The position numbers were made by a program, and so were the translations under genes. This document shows positions 1 to 11,186 of a stretch of 64,000 bases of DNA, one piece after another. Numbering within the stretch: the stretch's first letter is position 1; each line of letters begins with the position of its first letter. Origin of the DNA: Corticium candelabrum (Eukaryota > Porifera > Homoscleromorpha > Homosclerophorida > Plakinidae); contig NC_085099.1 of assembly GCF_963422355.1 (NCBI RefSeq), forward strand, positions 7,065,246 to 7,129,245, in the 5' to 3' direction. The notes beneath the pieces were generated by a model. It worked only from the letters and a program-made list of their open reading frames with translations, had not been told where the DNA came from and did no database searches.

Positions 1-292
1 TCCTTCCCCTAAGACAAACAAAAAAATGAAAAAGAAAATCTACAAGTCTATTCTTTTCGGGAACTACCTAATTACGCTCGAACGTCTTGGTCCTCCTGCT
101 TGGTTGTCCGTGTTACTGCTTTTAGGATGTTCATTTGACTGTATATCTGGTGGACAATTAGCGTTGTCCAGCCCTGGCACTTCTGTTGGGTGCACTGCAG
201 CGTCCTCTGTGCTTTAATTATTGTGATTGTTTGGGTAGGCGTCTCTAATAGTGGCCTATGGTTTGCTGTACGTCTATTTGTCAGCTGTCTGG

Positions 293-397
293 TTACACAC
301 ACACACACACATACATACATACATACATACATACATACATACATACATACATACATACATACATACATACATACATACATACATACATACATACATG
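293..397. repeat. (CATA)n microsatellite with short (CA)n lead-in
   Basis: About 16 bases of CA repeats run into roughly 22 uninterrupted CATA units. On the minus strand this is a (TATG)n tract directly after the 3' end of LINE copy A, so it reads as that element's 3' tail or its target site. Confidence 0.95.
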
Positions 398-1208
398 ATG
401 ATGGCATGTCCACTGATAACAGTGATGACTCTCTTTAGTGTCCTCTGTGTCTCTGGTGGGATTTAACACTTGCTTTTGAACGGCATTCCTTTCCACAAGA
501 TTGGCAAACAAATGACTTGTTGGTAGGAACAATTTGTTCTTTCCGTTTCTGACGTTGAGCTTGAAGATGTCTAATACGATTTTCTTCAAACTGTTGGAGT
601 GATGAATGTCAGAGAGATATACAGTTTGTTCTTTCACTGGATAGTTTCTCAAAATGCAGGAAGTCAATCCCACAAGATTTCATATTAGCCTTGATAGAAT
701 CTTTATAACGTAATTTAGGACCACCTTGATGACGATGGCCCTGTTCCAGTTGACCAAAAAGGAGTTGTTTGGGAATTCTATCATTAGGCATTCGAGACAT
801 GTGACCAGCCCAGCGAAATTGGCATTTCATAACAAAAGATTCAATGCCACTGATGTTACAACGAGATAACACTTCTGTGTTGGGTATATAGTCAGTCCAC
901 TGGATTCCACATATGCGGCGAAGACATCGCAGATGAAAACTCTCCAAACTTTTGAGGTTACGACGAAGAAGGGTCCATGACTCGCATCCGTACAATAGAA
1001 CTGATAAGACTACTGCTTTGTAAACTGCAACCTTCGTGGTCAGTTTGATTTCATGCCTTTGCCAGAGTCTGTTGTACAATTTACCAAAAGCAGCACTGGC
1101 CTTTGATATCCTATGAGAGACATCTGCATCAACAGTTGCATTATTCGAAAGGAAACTACTCAAATACTTGAAATTGCTGACATAAGACAATGGGTGATTA
1201 CCAATCAT
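398..1208 (-). mobile_element. LINE copy A, 5'-truncated: C-terminal part of the reverse transcriptase ORF plus 3' end
   Basis: The minus strand from about 1205 encodes the connection region that follows the RT catalytic domain of many invertebrate non-LTR elements: FKYLSSFLS, VLSVLLYGCESWTL, FHLRCLRRICGIQW and FRWAGHMSRMPNDRIPKQLL. The frame shifts near 650 and then decays in what should be the terminal Cys/His finger. The RT active site and endonuclease are missing. The body starts abruptly at the (TATG)n tract at 1209 and ends at the tract at 397. Its last ~50 bp match those of copy B (both contain ATGTCCACTGAT and CAGTGATGACTCTTTA-type sequence on the plus strand), so the two are one family. 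Not functional. Confidence 0.85.
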
Positions 1209-1214
1209 AATACA

Positions 1215-1248
<34 letters not shown>

Positions 1249-1252
1249 CATG
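1209..1252. repeat. (CATA)n microsatellite between two LINE copies
   Basis: About ten CATA units lie between the 5' truncation point of LINE copy A and the 3' end of copy B. It is the middle of three such tracts. Confidence 0.9.
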
Positions 1253-1536
1253 ATGGTATGTCCACTGATTTCAGTGATGACTCTTTAATGTTTCTTGTGT
1301 CGCATGTGAGACATGAGTCCTGCTTTTGAGCGACACACTAAGTCACATGTCAGACAACGAAAAGAAGGACTGACATGTGATGATTGTAGTTGTTGCAGAT
1401 GTTGTTGCTGTTGAACTTGTTGAAGGTGGAGTCGCTGCTGGTCTTTGCGACACTGTCTCTTAGCTCTAGCAGCTTTCAGACGACTTTCCTCAAAACTTTG
1501 AATGCATTTATGACAACGGTTCCTCCACAGTGCCCT
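1253..1536 (-). mobile_element. LINE copy B, 5'-truncated: C-terminal zinc finger and 3' end
   Basis: The minus strand encodes the last ~85 residues of a LINE ORF2: a W-R rich segment, a Gln-rich stretch (around 1385-1440), then a C2H2-type finger with CLTCDLVCRSKAGLMSHMR and a stop. A Cys-x2-Cys ... SKAGL.SHMR motif is typical of the C-terminus of this class of non-LTR reverse transcriptase. The 3' end has the same terminal sequence as copy A and is followed by a (TATG)n tract, and the 5' truncation abuts a third tract at 1537. Confidence 0.85.
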
Positions 1537-1580
1537 ACATATATACATACATACATACATACATACATACACATATACAT
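1537..1580. repeat. (CATA)n microsatellite upstream of LINE copy B
   Basis: An interrupted CATA/TATA tract marks the 5' (minus-strand) boundary of LINE copy B and the edge of the Gypsy remnant beyond it. Confidence 0.85.
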
Positions 1581-1599
1581 ATGTCTAAGCGTATGGCAA

Positions 1600-2800
1600 A
1601 GTAGTTCTTCCATCTGCGTGTCTGCTGTTCATGTCGCCGGTGACTCGATCGCGTTCTGAATAGTGGACACGGAGGTGATCTTGATGTCTACGTATCACTT
1701 GGCTGTCCATCTTCCAATTGCACTCTGCATGGGCTGGTACGCTCTTGGATGGTACTTGATAGTCATGCGGGTCCATTCTCAAAATTCCGTGTGAACACAG
1801 GCTGGCCTTCGTTGAGAATTTTCTCTTTGCTGTGTCTATCACGGATTTCTTCTTAAACCCACTGCTTGTATTGCACCCTTCCAGCCAAATCAGGATGCAA
1901 CAAATCCAACTTAGATCACAGTTTGCGCACGAACAGCAACTCAGCTGGTGATGTTCTCGTCGTTACTTGTGGGGTAGCTCTATCCGTGAACAAGACTCGT
2001 GCAATTTTGACATCTAAGGTTTCACTATCATGACTCATTTTTTATTCCCGTTGTGAAAATCTGAACTGCCCGTTTCGCTGATTCATTTGATGAAGGGTGA
2101 TACGAAGTCGTCAGCAAATGGGCACTTAATTCCGTTAGCGTCAACATGATGTCTGAATCCACTGCCTGTAACACACAGATCCATTCTCCGTCACTATCGT
2201 TTCAGAAAGTCCATGTGTGCAAACAATTTTCGCAGTTTTCGGTGGTCGCTTGAGCCGTAATGGAAGGAATGGGCAACACTTCCAGCCATTTAGAATGAGC
2301 ATCAATGAGTAGCAAAAACATATTCAGAAATGGCCCAGCAAAATCCAGTAGAGCCTTGCCACGGTCGTTCTGACCATTTCCATGGGTGCAGAGGGGCTCC
2401 AGGAGGCGGTTTCTGGTCTTGCCAACTAATGCACTCTTTCAGCTTCTGTTCCACTTCCCCATCCAGTCCAGAGCACCAAACATAGCTACGACTAAGGGCC
2501 TTCGTCCTGGAAATCCTTGCGTTTGTTTCATGGAGTTCTTCGACAATGGCGAGTCTAGCAACAGAGGAAATAATTACCCTTGATCTCCATGCACAACAAA
2601 CACCCTTCTGTGAAAATAAGTTCCATCTTCCTCCGAACGTACGGTTGCAAATTAAGATCATCCACTGTTGCTGGCCACCCGTGCCAGACAAAGTTTCGGA
2701 CCTTGGCCCAAACTGTGTCTCCTCCTGTCCACTGCGACATCTGTCGTGCCTTGACTGGAGTCTGTTCAATACAGTCAGGGTCAACACATCTCCTCTGGAA
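1600..2800 (-). pseudogene. Gypsy remnant 1 integrase
   Basis: A degenerate H2C2-type zinc domain and core are recognisable from LHETNARISRTKALSRSYVW, KECISWQDQKPPPGAPLH and the W-P-W-Q motif that precedes the first catalytic Asp in Gypsy integrases. The C-terminal part ends with a conserved RRHQDHLR segment near 1690. Several stops and shifts separate these pieces. Integrase would insert the cDNA copy; this one cannot be translated as one protein. Confidence 0.8.
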
Positions 2801-3439
2801 GCTCAGACTCTTGTACCTCCTCCTGAATTGGCAGTCGGATAAGAGCATCAGCATTAATTTTCCATTTGCAGATCCCAAACAATACTTTAAAGCATAGTCA
2901 TAAGCTGACAAAAACAAACTCCATCGTAGTATGCGATATGCAAGCATTGATGGTGCCTGTTGAAGTGGCCCCAATAGTCTAACCAATGGTTTTTGGTCAT
3001 TTATAAACCATAGCCTATAAAAGTACCGATGAAACTTCTTGAATGCAAAAATTATAGCAACGTTCTCTTTCTTTAATTAACTGTGAATAGGCCTTGCTCT
3101 GCTTGTGACAGCGTGCTTGAGACATACCAAATTGGTTTCTCTGAACTGTTTGTTAGTCGATGGCATAGTACAGCACTCAGTCCACATGGTGATGCATCAC
3201 AACACAACTCGATCTATTTTGTTGGATCATATGGACTAAAACTTCCTTCCACTCCTGCCATCGCTCTAAGTCTGTATGCGAAATCCTCTTCGGGATTCCA
3301 TTTCCACTGAGTATTTCTCTTTAACAATTTGTGTAATGGTGCAAGACGACTGGACAAATTTGGTAGGAACTATCCATAACATGTAAGCAACCCTAGGTAT
3401 GACTTCAATCGACTTACATTCTGCTGTCTTGGTGCTTCC

Positions 3440-3990
3440 TGAATAGCCTTGATTTTGTCATTAGTCGGCCCTCTCAGTCAATCTTATGGCCGAGGTACGG
3501 TACAGATTCTTGCATAAACGGACATTTGTTTAGTTTCAATCGAAACCCAGCTTGATTCAGACGTTCAGCAGTTCCTCCATATTTTCAACATGGGTCTTAT
3601 AGGTAACACCAGTTTTCAATGTGTCATCTAGATACAAAATCACATGCGGCAAGTTTTGCATCAGGTCGTCCATCATCCTCTGAAACAATGCGGGTGCCGA
3701 TACAACTCCAAAAGGGAGTCTGTTGTACCGGAAAAGACCACGGTGAGTATTTATTCTGATATATTCCTTAGCATCCTTGTCAAGTAATACTTGCTGGTAC
3801 GCCTGACTCAAATCCAGCTTGACAAAATGCTGGCCGCCCGACAGCGAATTAAAAGGTCATCAACAGGGGACTGGGTACTGGCCACGTTCAAGTACCTGAT
3901 TGACCGTGATGCACTAGTCTAGACCTCAACAAATCCGCACAGATCCATCTCCCTTTAAAACAGGTACAATGTCGGCAGCCCACGTACCGT
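3440..3990 (-). pseudogene. Gypsy remnant 1 reverse transcriptase
   Basis: An open segment of 84 codons (3811-3557) carries the RT palm: AYQQVLLD, RYNRLPFGV.SAPALFQR and the polymerase motif YLDD, here in VILYLDDTL. This is the RNA-dependent DNA polymerase of Ty3/Gypsy elements. Flanking RT subdomains are in other frames. Confidence 0.85.
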
Positions 3991-4228
3991 GCAAACTGGA
4001 CAGGCTCTATTGTTCCCAATTATGGGAGGCGGTCTAATTCCTCATCAGCTGTTCCTCGTTGCATATGAAACAGGCCATGCTTTGAAAAATCAAAGTGTAG
4101 CATTCGAGGGGATTCGTAACTTTGGTCTAACCTCTTCAAGTTTGCCTACTAGTCCCTCTTGAAAAACCTGGTCTCTAGCTGTGGCTTGCAATTGGACATA
4201 AAATATTTGTTTCCAGTCCATTGCCAAA

Positions 4229-4258
4229 TGCTTATATATATACATACATACATACACT
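4229..4258. repeat. Short (TA)n/(CATA)n tract
   Basis: A TATATATA run followed by three to four CATA units inside the Gypsy remnant. It resembles the tails of the LINE at 0.3-1.6 kb, but no LINE body is attached. Confidence 0.7.
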
Positions 4259-5400
4259 TACTCTTTCGTTATTTCCTTTTTGACGAAAAGGGCTTGAAAA
4301 TTGAACAGCGTTGTAGTGCAGAAAAAACTTCAAACGTCCCGGTAAATTGTATTATCCTGAAATTTTAGAAGGACGTCTTGCCTTTATCAGTGAGGAATGC
4401 ATTACAGCCTAGTCATACATGCCATTTGAAATCCTGGATCAACTGCAGAGGCTGGAGTTGAAAAGAAGGATATGAAACAAGGTGACGAAGTCCTCAAATC
4501 TGGTTGCTCATTTATACCACTAGACTAGTAGGTTTTGAAATTCTTGGTTATTGAGCGAAATCTATATATGGTTTAGAAACACTGAAAACAATAGCATCTC
4601 GTTCAGCTACTGTTCATAATACAACTCTTAGCATAGCTGTTAATAATTTAATTACACGAGCAAATATCAGTAAGACTATGGCAGTACAACGCCAGGCTTA
4701 TTTTGGACAGATTTTTGTTAAATGCTTTGTGCTGTTGGACACTTAGAGTAATATATATTGATAATATATTTATATACCGTATATGCTCGACCTAGATGAC
4801 CACGTTTCCCACAACGTTTGCACTCGTAGTCTTTGAATCTACATTTGGACGGCAAATGAAATCCGGTGCATCGATAACATCCGAGCTTTGATATTTCGTT
4901 CCATCAGTCGTTTGTTACTGAACCACTCGGTGCATCAAACCACCATGTTGACCAGTAGGTGGGGTTTCACTACATTTGGTTTTCGCTAACATTCCTGGTG
5001 CATTCTTTTCAGCCGTTTTCATGGCTTGCGTCTTCTTCACGGCAGCTGCCAGTGTCAAATTATCGCTCTCGTGGCCTTCTCAATCTGGGGATGGTTTACC
5101 CCGCATACCAATCGGTCTCGCAACATCTCAGACAACTAACGACTGCTGGTAGTTGCAATGTTCTGCCAACTCTCCCAACGCGGCCACAAACTTGGCGGTC
5201 GACTCGTTTGGTTGTCTGCTCCGGCTGTTGAATCAAATCCGTTGCAATATAGTACCGATGTTTAGAGTTTTGATCGTCGGACATCAGTCTTACAATCGCA
5301 TCGTAGGTGGTAGCGTGCACAGAGTCTGTGCACGTGTGGACTAGTTGGTACGTCTTGGGCCCTCAGACACTTAGTAGAATTGCCTCCTTCCTTTGAGGAT

Positions 5401-5840
5401 CACTAGTACCGTAATCAGAGGGTACTCTGGTCTAACTAGCTAGCGCGTTTGAACAACTTACACATCGCACTTAAAACTACCCTGAACTGTTCCCGAATCC
5501 CCGTCTACGTCAGGGCCTGTTTAATCAGGGTTGCTGCAAACCACGTGACATGGTACAGATAGATTTAGCACCTTACTACTGTAGCACTAAATTAGAGATT
5601 TGTTAGCAATTGGTTTGAATTGGCTTGAACTAGAGCAAAAGGTCCCATGGTGCTAATGGCAGCAGACGCGCAAACTGAATAAGTTATTAACTATAATTAC
5701 ATAATTATATGGCAACAGAATTAGCAGCAACATCTCGACGTACAGTGGTTTGAAGGGACCTATATGCCATGTTATTGCTCTAGTTGTAACAATCTACAAA
5801 ATTCAAGGAAATGTTTTACTGACCTGAAACTTGGTCTATA
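5401..5840. other. No gene recognised between the Gypsy remnant and the foldback element
   Basis: The stretch holds no long open frame and no repeat I can name. It may include the lost 5' LTR or leader of Gypsy remnant 1, but I found no partner copy. Confidence 0.5.
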
Positions 5841-6576
5841 TAGAGTCCTGGATCTAATCTCGGTCATTTCCTAATCTCGGTCACTCGTTCTCTGCCGAAT
5901 AGCTGCAGCCAGAACTAGCTGCTACGCCAGCGTCATAGTCCTACTGGATAGCAACTAGGTAGAGCGGGTCACGTCAGTATCCGTCGTTACGTTGCTGCTG
6001 TAGAACTTGAAAACTGATCGCACCTATTCTCGGTCACAGAGTATCATATCTCGGTCAGTGCTTGCCATCTCGTTTCTACAACTCCGTTTGAGACGCAAGT
6101 CATCTCTGTCGATAGGCTCCTTATATGACTTCCTTTCGTCAAATTGCTGGTTTGTCTTGTCAACCTCTATTCTCGCAGACAACGAAGAAGATGGATGACT
6201 CACGGGACATAATCTCGATCACCTGATCTCGAGTGATTTTCTCTCTTCAGACGCAGATCTGAGGCGTTCTTTTGGCTAATGTTATAGTCATCACCGCTGG
6301 CTACTATACCTACGGGGTGATGTTAGTGCTCATTGTACTGTTGTTACGGCAAAACGTGAAAAAATGCGAGAGACAAATACTCGGACATCCGGGATCACAT
6401 CTCGGTCAGTCGCTTTCATCGCGTTTCTATAAGACGAATTGAGACGTTAGTCATGTCTGTTGAAAGGTTCGCTTTGGATGTTTATGCCACTGAATAGCCG
6501 GTTTTGTCTCTTCAGTTTTTCTGTTGCAGGACGGTGGGAAAGGTGATCGACCTACGGGACCTAATCTCGGTCACAG
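5841..6576 (+). repeat. Left arm of foldback element
   Basis: Inverted partner of 7436-8139, with scattered substitutions and small indels (for example one arm has CCTGGATCTAATC where the other reads CCCGGATCTGATC). At least seven CTCGGTCA or CTCGATCA motifs are visible. Confidence 0.85.
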
Positions 6577-7435
6577 TATGAGCGCACTTCTTGGGTTCTA
6601 CAGCTTTCAGGTAAGTGGTCTTACCTTCATTGGGCATTGTACATACGGTCACAGTCGACTAAGGCTGACTGAAAGTGTTTTGTAGTGAATTTGTAGAACT
6701 ATAGCAGATTCTAGTAACCAGACTGTTAGTCGTCCTGTCTAAACTATGTTTTTGAATAATAATTAAGATAACCTTTATTTAGTACATGTGGTTTAGTGCT
6801 AATTAGCAAATTTTGTGAGTGATAGATTGATCATATGGAGATAAACATTGAATCCATTCTGGCACAAGTTGAATGTCACAAGAGTATGCCAGGACTCTGC
6901 ATACTTGTAAACTGTGTACGTACTACGATCTTGTTGATTGTAAGATTTTAGCTACATCACTTATTATCAACAACATGCACTGCTTAGCTAATTGGCTAAT
7001 TCTATACACAGAAGGTTCGTTGCATATCTCCACTGGACTAATTATCATAACTGTTTCAGATTGAGAACTGTGTCATGAGAAAGATTGTTTTCTCTTTGGC
7101 AATATGTCACAATTTTCATAAGTTCTCAGCTTAGCACTCCTAGGGATAAACGTAAAAAGCACTTTGTGTGCAATTCTACTTGTTAAAATCATCAATCATC
7201 CCATCCAAGATAAAGAATCATTATATCTGCCAGTCAAGAATGTAAAAACAGGTAGGAAAACTCTCTGGTTAACTGCCAACAAAATGTGAAAATTCAGAGT
7301 CATCACGTTGCAAGTTTGAAGTGCTAAAAATAGTAAGTTAAACACACACATTCGTGACAATATAGCTCTAGAACAACAGTAGACTAAAAATCACACAATA
7401 CAACCTACTCAGGAACCCGTCTTTCTCAAAGTCGC

Positions 7436-8139
7436 GTGACCGAGATTATGTCCCGTACGCCATCACCTTTCTCACCGCCCTGCAACAGTAAAAACTGAAG
7501 AGACAAAACCGGCTATTCAGTGACATAAACATCCAAAGCGAACCTTTCAACAGACATGACTAACGTCTCAATTCGTCTTGTAGAAACGCGATGAAAGCAA
7601 CTGACCGAGATTTGTCTCTCACACTTCACGTTCTGTCGTAACAACAGTACGATGAGCACTAACATCACCCCGTAGGTACAGTAGCCAGCGGTGATGACTG
7701 TAACATCAGACAAAAGAACGCCTCAGATCTACGTCTGAAGAGAGAAAATCACTCGAGATCAGGTGATCGAGATTATGTCCCGTGAGTCATCAGTCTTCTT
7801 CGTTGTCTGCGAGAGTAGAGGATGACAAGACAAAACCAACAATTTGGTGAAAGGAAGTCATATAAGGAGCCTATCGACAGAGATGACTTGCGTCTCAAAC
7901 GGAGTTGTAGAAACGAGATGACCGAGATATGATACTCTGTGACCGAGAATAGGTGAGATCAGTTTTCAAGTTCTACAGCAGCAACGTTACGACGGATGCT
8001 GACGTGACTCGCTCTACCTAGTTGCTATCCAGTAGGACTATGACGCTGGCGTAGCAGCTAGGTCTGGCTGCAGCTATTACTTTGGCAGAGAACGAGTGAC
8101 CGAGATTAGGAAATGTCCGAGATCAGATCCGGGACTCTA
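7436..8139 (-). repeat. Right arm of foldback element
   Basis: Inverted partner of 5841-6576; the sequence begins GTGACCGAGATTATGTCCCG and ends GGGACTCTA. Confidence 0.85.
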
Positions 8140-8774
8140 GTTTAGTCAGACAATCATTGCCATATGATGAATGGTCAACTTCATTTTTCTGCAACCACCA
8201 CGTTTCCTTGGCAAAGTAAAAAAGACCATTCTGCGTTAATTGACAACTCTAATTTAGGGAAATTGTAGAAACGCAAAAGACCGCGATAGCTATAGCCAGT
8301 CGGATAGCTTTCGAGAGTACGCTAGAAATGCCAAAAACCTGGCGAAAACGCCCCAAATCGTAGAAAAGGGGTCCTTTGTTACTTCTGCGCCAAAGACAAT
8401 AAACTATATACCTGGCTTTTAGACAGGAAGGGCCCATCAGAGGGACCAACGATGCCGTGAACATTCATTAGCGTTAGTGTTTAGGGTTAGAGTTATGGTT
8501 ATGTGTAACTACTGTTACGTGTACAAACAAACTATGCGTACAAATTATGTGTACAATACAATACTAATGCCGAAATCGTTCAAGAGTATAAAATGGCAAA
8601 CTTTGGATTCTAGATTTGGTGCTGTTTTCTGACGTTTTAATTATTGATGCTTAAAGTTCAAGGATTAATACATTTTTAAAATAAAAAGAATTTTCAGCCA
8701 CATAGTAGTATGTAACTTAGCCTATTAATTAACCGTATTTGCCTCCTCAATCTGGATTCAAGCCATGTACATAC
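8140..8774. other. Galactosyltransferase intron or 3' flank; no exon recognised
   Basis: On the minus strand this follows the last recognised galactosyltransferase exon. The rest of the catalytic domain should start in this direction, but no in-frame homologous segment is visible before the foldback element begins. Confidence 0.5.
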
Positions 8775-9399
8775 CTCCTAGACAGATCATCATCTTCTGC
8801 TCCCCAGCCAAAGTATACATTAGCCATGCCGTTGATTGTTTCATACTGTCTCACAGTGAATACAACAACTCCACCAGAGTATGAATTATAAGGTACGGTG
8901 TAACCGAATTGTTCAGCTGTGTACACAAATAAGTTACTAATGATTTCTCAATTAAGGCAAGTAAATGTATAAATGTGGATACCACAAGTAGCCAAGTGTT
9001 TTGGATTGTTTGTTGGGTACTTGTATGGATTTCCATTGTGCATTGGCAACATATCAACGTCGTGGAAACACATATAGTCATATTTTTCTTTTACAGCCAG
9101 TTTAAATCCAATGTTGCTACAAACAAACATCAAGTGTCAAGACTTTATACATAGATACTACTAGTAGTGCTTACACTACCAGAGTTTTGCTCTGTTAAAT
9201 AGGCCAAGCCGACTTTGCTCAATGACGAAGATATGGAAAGTCAAACCCTGCTTGGCTAGATATGAAACCATATGCTGCATGCAACACAAACCGAAACGGT
9301 AAGTTTACACCAAGAATACATCACCATACATGTAAGTTTTATGATTATTGCAATGCTGTTATTGCTATTAGCAACTGCAATGGAACCCATACACAAGCA

Positions 9400-9470
<71 letters not shown>

Positions 9471-10118
9471 GGAATTAAGTTAATGTAATTGTTAAGTAAA
9501 TAGATGTTAATGTAATTTAATTAAAATATTTAATATGTAATTTAATTAAGGTGCTTAATATCGAAATACTAATTAGGTAGCGTACTTTAGCTTTATCTTT
9601 TTACTGTATTTAGAAATACTTCCAATAATGCGCAGAACATGCACACTAAATGCTGACCTTTACTTGGCAATTATATTACTAGATATCTGCTGTGCCTTTA
9701 TCCTTAAGTATGCCTATTTTGTGTTTTAACTAATTAAGTAGTAACTAAATAACTCCAAAAACAAAATAAAATTATTGTTAATTATTGAATTAATTTACAC
9801 GTTTTACGATTACATTTCCAATGTAATTAGTTGCGGTTTACATTCAACAAGTTTCTAGAAAATGGGCATGGCAGCAACAGTTCTGACTGACACGTTACTG
9901 ACATCAACAAACCGCCTTAGATGAGTTTCCCTATCTCGAAACGGTACTATAACAGCCAGCCGATGGCGCTCTGTATCGAATTCTCGTCGATATCTCAACA
10001 ACAGTCGTCTTTCTGAAACCGTCGTTTGTGTTGTTCTTTCTCTTGATAGAATAAACCACCCAGCCAGCACAATAGCACAAAACGATACAAAAATGCAACT
10101 GCGACGCGCGTAAGCCAT
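8775..10118 (-). CDS. Beta-1,4-galactosyltransferase (B4GALT1-6-like), four exons, C-terminus not found
   Basis: A Golgi type II membrane enzyme that transfers galactose from UDP-Gal to N-acetylglucosamine-type acceptors. Exons with GT-AG borders and matching phases: 10118-9903, 9274-9180, 9116-8983, 8916-8775. The start Met opens a signal anchor (hydrophobic residues about 8-24). VIVPFRDR (57-63) matches the family's nucleotide-binding motif. Exon 2 gives FNRAKL, exon 3 NIGF and the metal-binding HDVDM, and exon 4 YSGGVVVF, INGMANVYFGWG and AEDDD, close to the family WGWGGEDDD motif. The stem is short (under 30 residues). After the AEDDDLSRR segment a GT donor is present, but the C-terminal exon or exons cannot be found; the foldback and Gypsy elements lie there. 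Either the final intron is very long or the gene is truncated. Family assignment is strong; the exact paralogue is not. Confidence 0.88.
9400..9468. repeat. (AT)n microsatellite in galactosyltransferase intron 1
   Basis: About 33 TA units in the first intron. Confidence 0.95.
9480..9840. other. AT-rich intron sequence
   Basis: Intron 1 of the galactosyltransferase, rich in TTAATTAA-like words. No other feature seen. Confidence 0.6.
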
Positions 10119-11185
10119 TCAAACAACTTGGAAGGGCCAAGCCGATTATATTTTGCACGTGATCACGCGTGATCGGCGGTCAGAGAGAACTTCCTATGAT
10201 GAGTTGAACGGCTTATTTAAAACTACATTGTCGACTAAGAATTTCATTGCAATGAAATCAGTCGCCTAAAATTTAGTACTAGTGCTCGTGCGCACGCAAT
10301 GACGCATCACGTACACACGTGCCTCGAGCAGCTGTTCTCTGCTGTACCAGCTGTTCATGGTACTAGATAATCTAGTCGAGACTCGTGAAAACTTCCAAGC
10401 TTGCTCTGCATATTATACAATTGTATCTAGAGTTGCCGTTCTGCTGCATGCAGGTATATACATGTATATCTAGATATATATTTATGACTGCTCCATATAA
10501 GTAGTCTAGAGACTACCGGTTCTAGATCCGGACCACCTCTGTAAAATAGGATTATCGGAAGCTAATACTGCTTGGACGAGGTGGTCTGAGTGTATGTTGC
10601 TGTCAATCCTAATCCACTTTCTTCCGTCCGTGAGTCTAAAATAAATTATGGTATGTATTACATTTGTCTGTCTTCCGTTGTCGAGGGCACGCACCCCACT
10701 CGACGCCCGAGACGCATGAATACATGGAGAGAGCATAGTGAAATTGCGTCCTAGTAGAGAAATAGCACCTATTGTACATAGCCACAGAAATGTGTTGCTG
10801 CATGAAGCAAGGGAATACATCTTGGAAATCTTTCGATGAGATCCACAGTGGTACTCGTCTCTGCCGGGTTTCTGTTGGGATTCTTTGGTCGTGTTGCACG
10901 GTGTCGCCGCTTTTCTTTGCTGTTGGTATCGTCGTTGTGGCCGCTATAGATGTGTTGTGGCTTTGCCGGTATGTCTCTTATTGTCGTCGTTAGCGTTGCC
11001 GATGTAGACCCGCGTGGTGTTGTCGGTATGTCTCTGCTGTTGGTTGGGAAAAAGATTCGACCACTAACTGACACTCCGAGTAGACAAATGTGACAATGGC
11101 GATGCTCAAGCGGTACGTTATCACAGGTCGACTCTTGCCGAATTTCCTGTGCGTATACACAGGAAGTTCTAGGAGTCTATTTTTT
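10119..11185. other. Galactosyltransferase 5' flank and edge of the viral remnant; no gene recognised
   Basis: The first few hundred bases should hold the galactosyltransferase promoter; several CACGTG/ACGTG-type boxes (10155, 10305-10320) are present but unassigned. Open frames on the minus strand at 10506-11074 overlap in three frames and match nothing I can name. They could be a decayed viral gene or chance. Confidence 0.4.
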
Positions 11186-11186
11186 A

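Larger units (their letters stand above)
1585..5400 (-). mobile_element. Gypsy/Ty3 LTR retrotransposon remnant 1 (gag to integrase, no LTRs found)
   Basis: In minus-strand order I can read gag (5330-5050, with a Leu-Arg-Asp-Arg-Leu-Val-Cys-Gly motif), a CCHC zinc knuckle (about 4885-4795: CYRCTGF ... CKRCGKRGH), reverse transcriptase (about 3990-3440), RNase H remains (3300-2880), integrase zinc-binding and core (2800-2300), and an integrase C-terminal stretch (1842-1600, RRHQDHLR). Every domain is broken by frameshifts and stops. No flanking LTR pair is visible; the left end is adjacent to the LINE/TATG block. Not functional. Confidence 0.85.
5841..8139. mobile_element. Foldback DNA transposon with ~700-bp terminal inverted repeats and TA ends
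   Basis: The left arm (5841-6576) is repeated in inverted orientation at 7436-8139. The outermost bases match as TAGAGTCC at 5841 and its complement at 8132-8139, so a TA duplication typical of Tc1/mariner-type insertion is possible. The arms carry many copies of the motif CTCGGTCA (TGACCGAG on the other strand), often as TAATCTCGGTCA. The ~860-bp centre (6577-7435) has no convincing ORF and no transposase signature, so the element looks non-autonomous. Short open frames within the arms mirror each other and are not genes. Confidence 0.85.

Noticed and set aside
297..397. CRISPR-like array or satellite
   Set aside because: The tract has no spacers, being a pure tetranucleotide repeat, and the window is plainly eukaryotic.
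72..466. Open frames with Tyr-Val-Cys-Met or Thr-Tyr-Ile-His repeats
   Set aside because: These come from the (CATA)n tract and have no conserved flank of their own.
7513..7713. 66-codon minus-strand frame with a hydrophobic stretch
   Set aside because: It lies within an inverted arm of the foldback element; the partner arm has the equivalent sequence with a shift. No family match.
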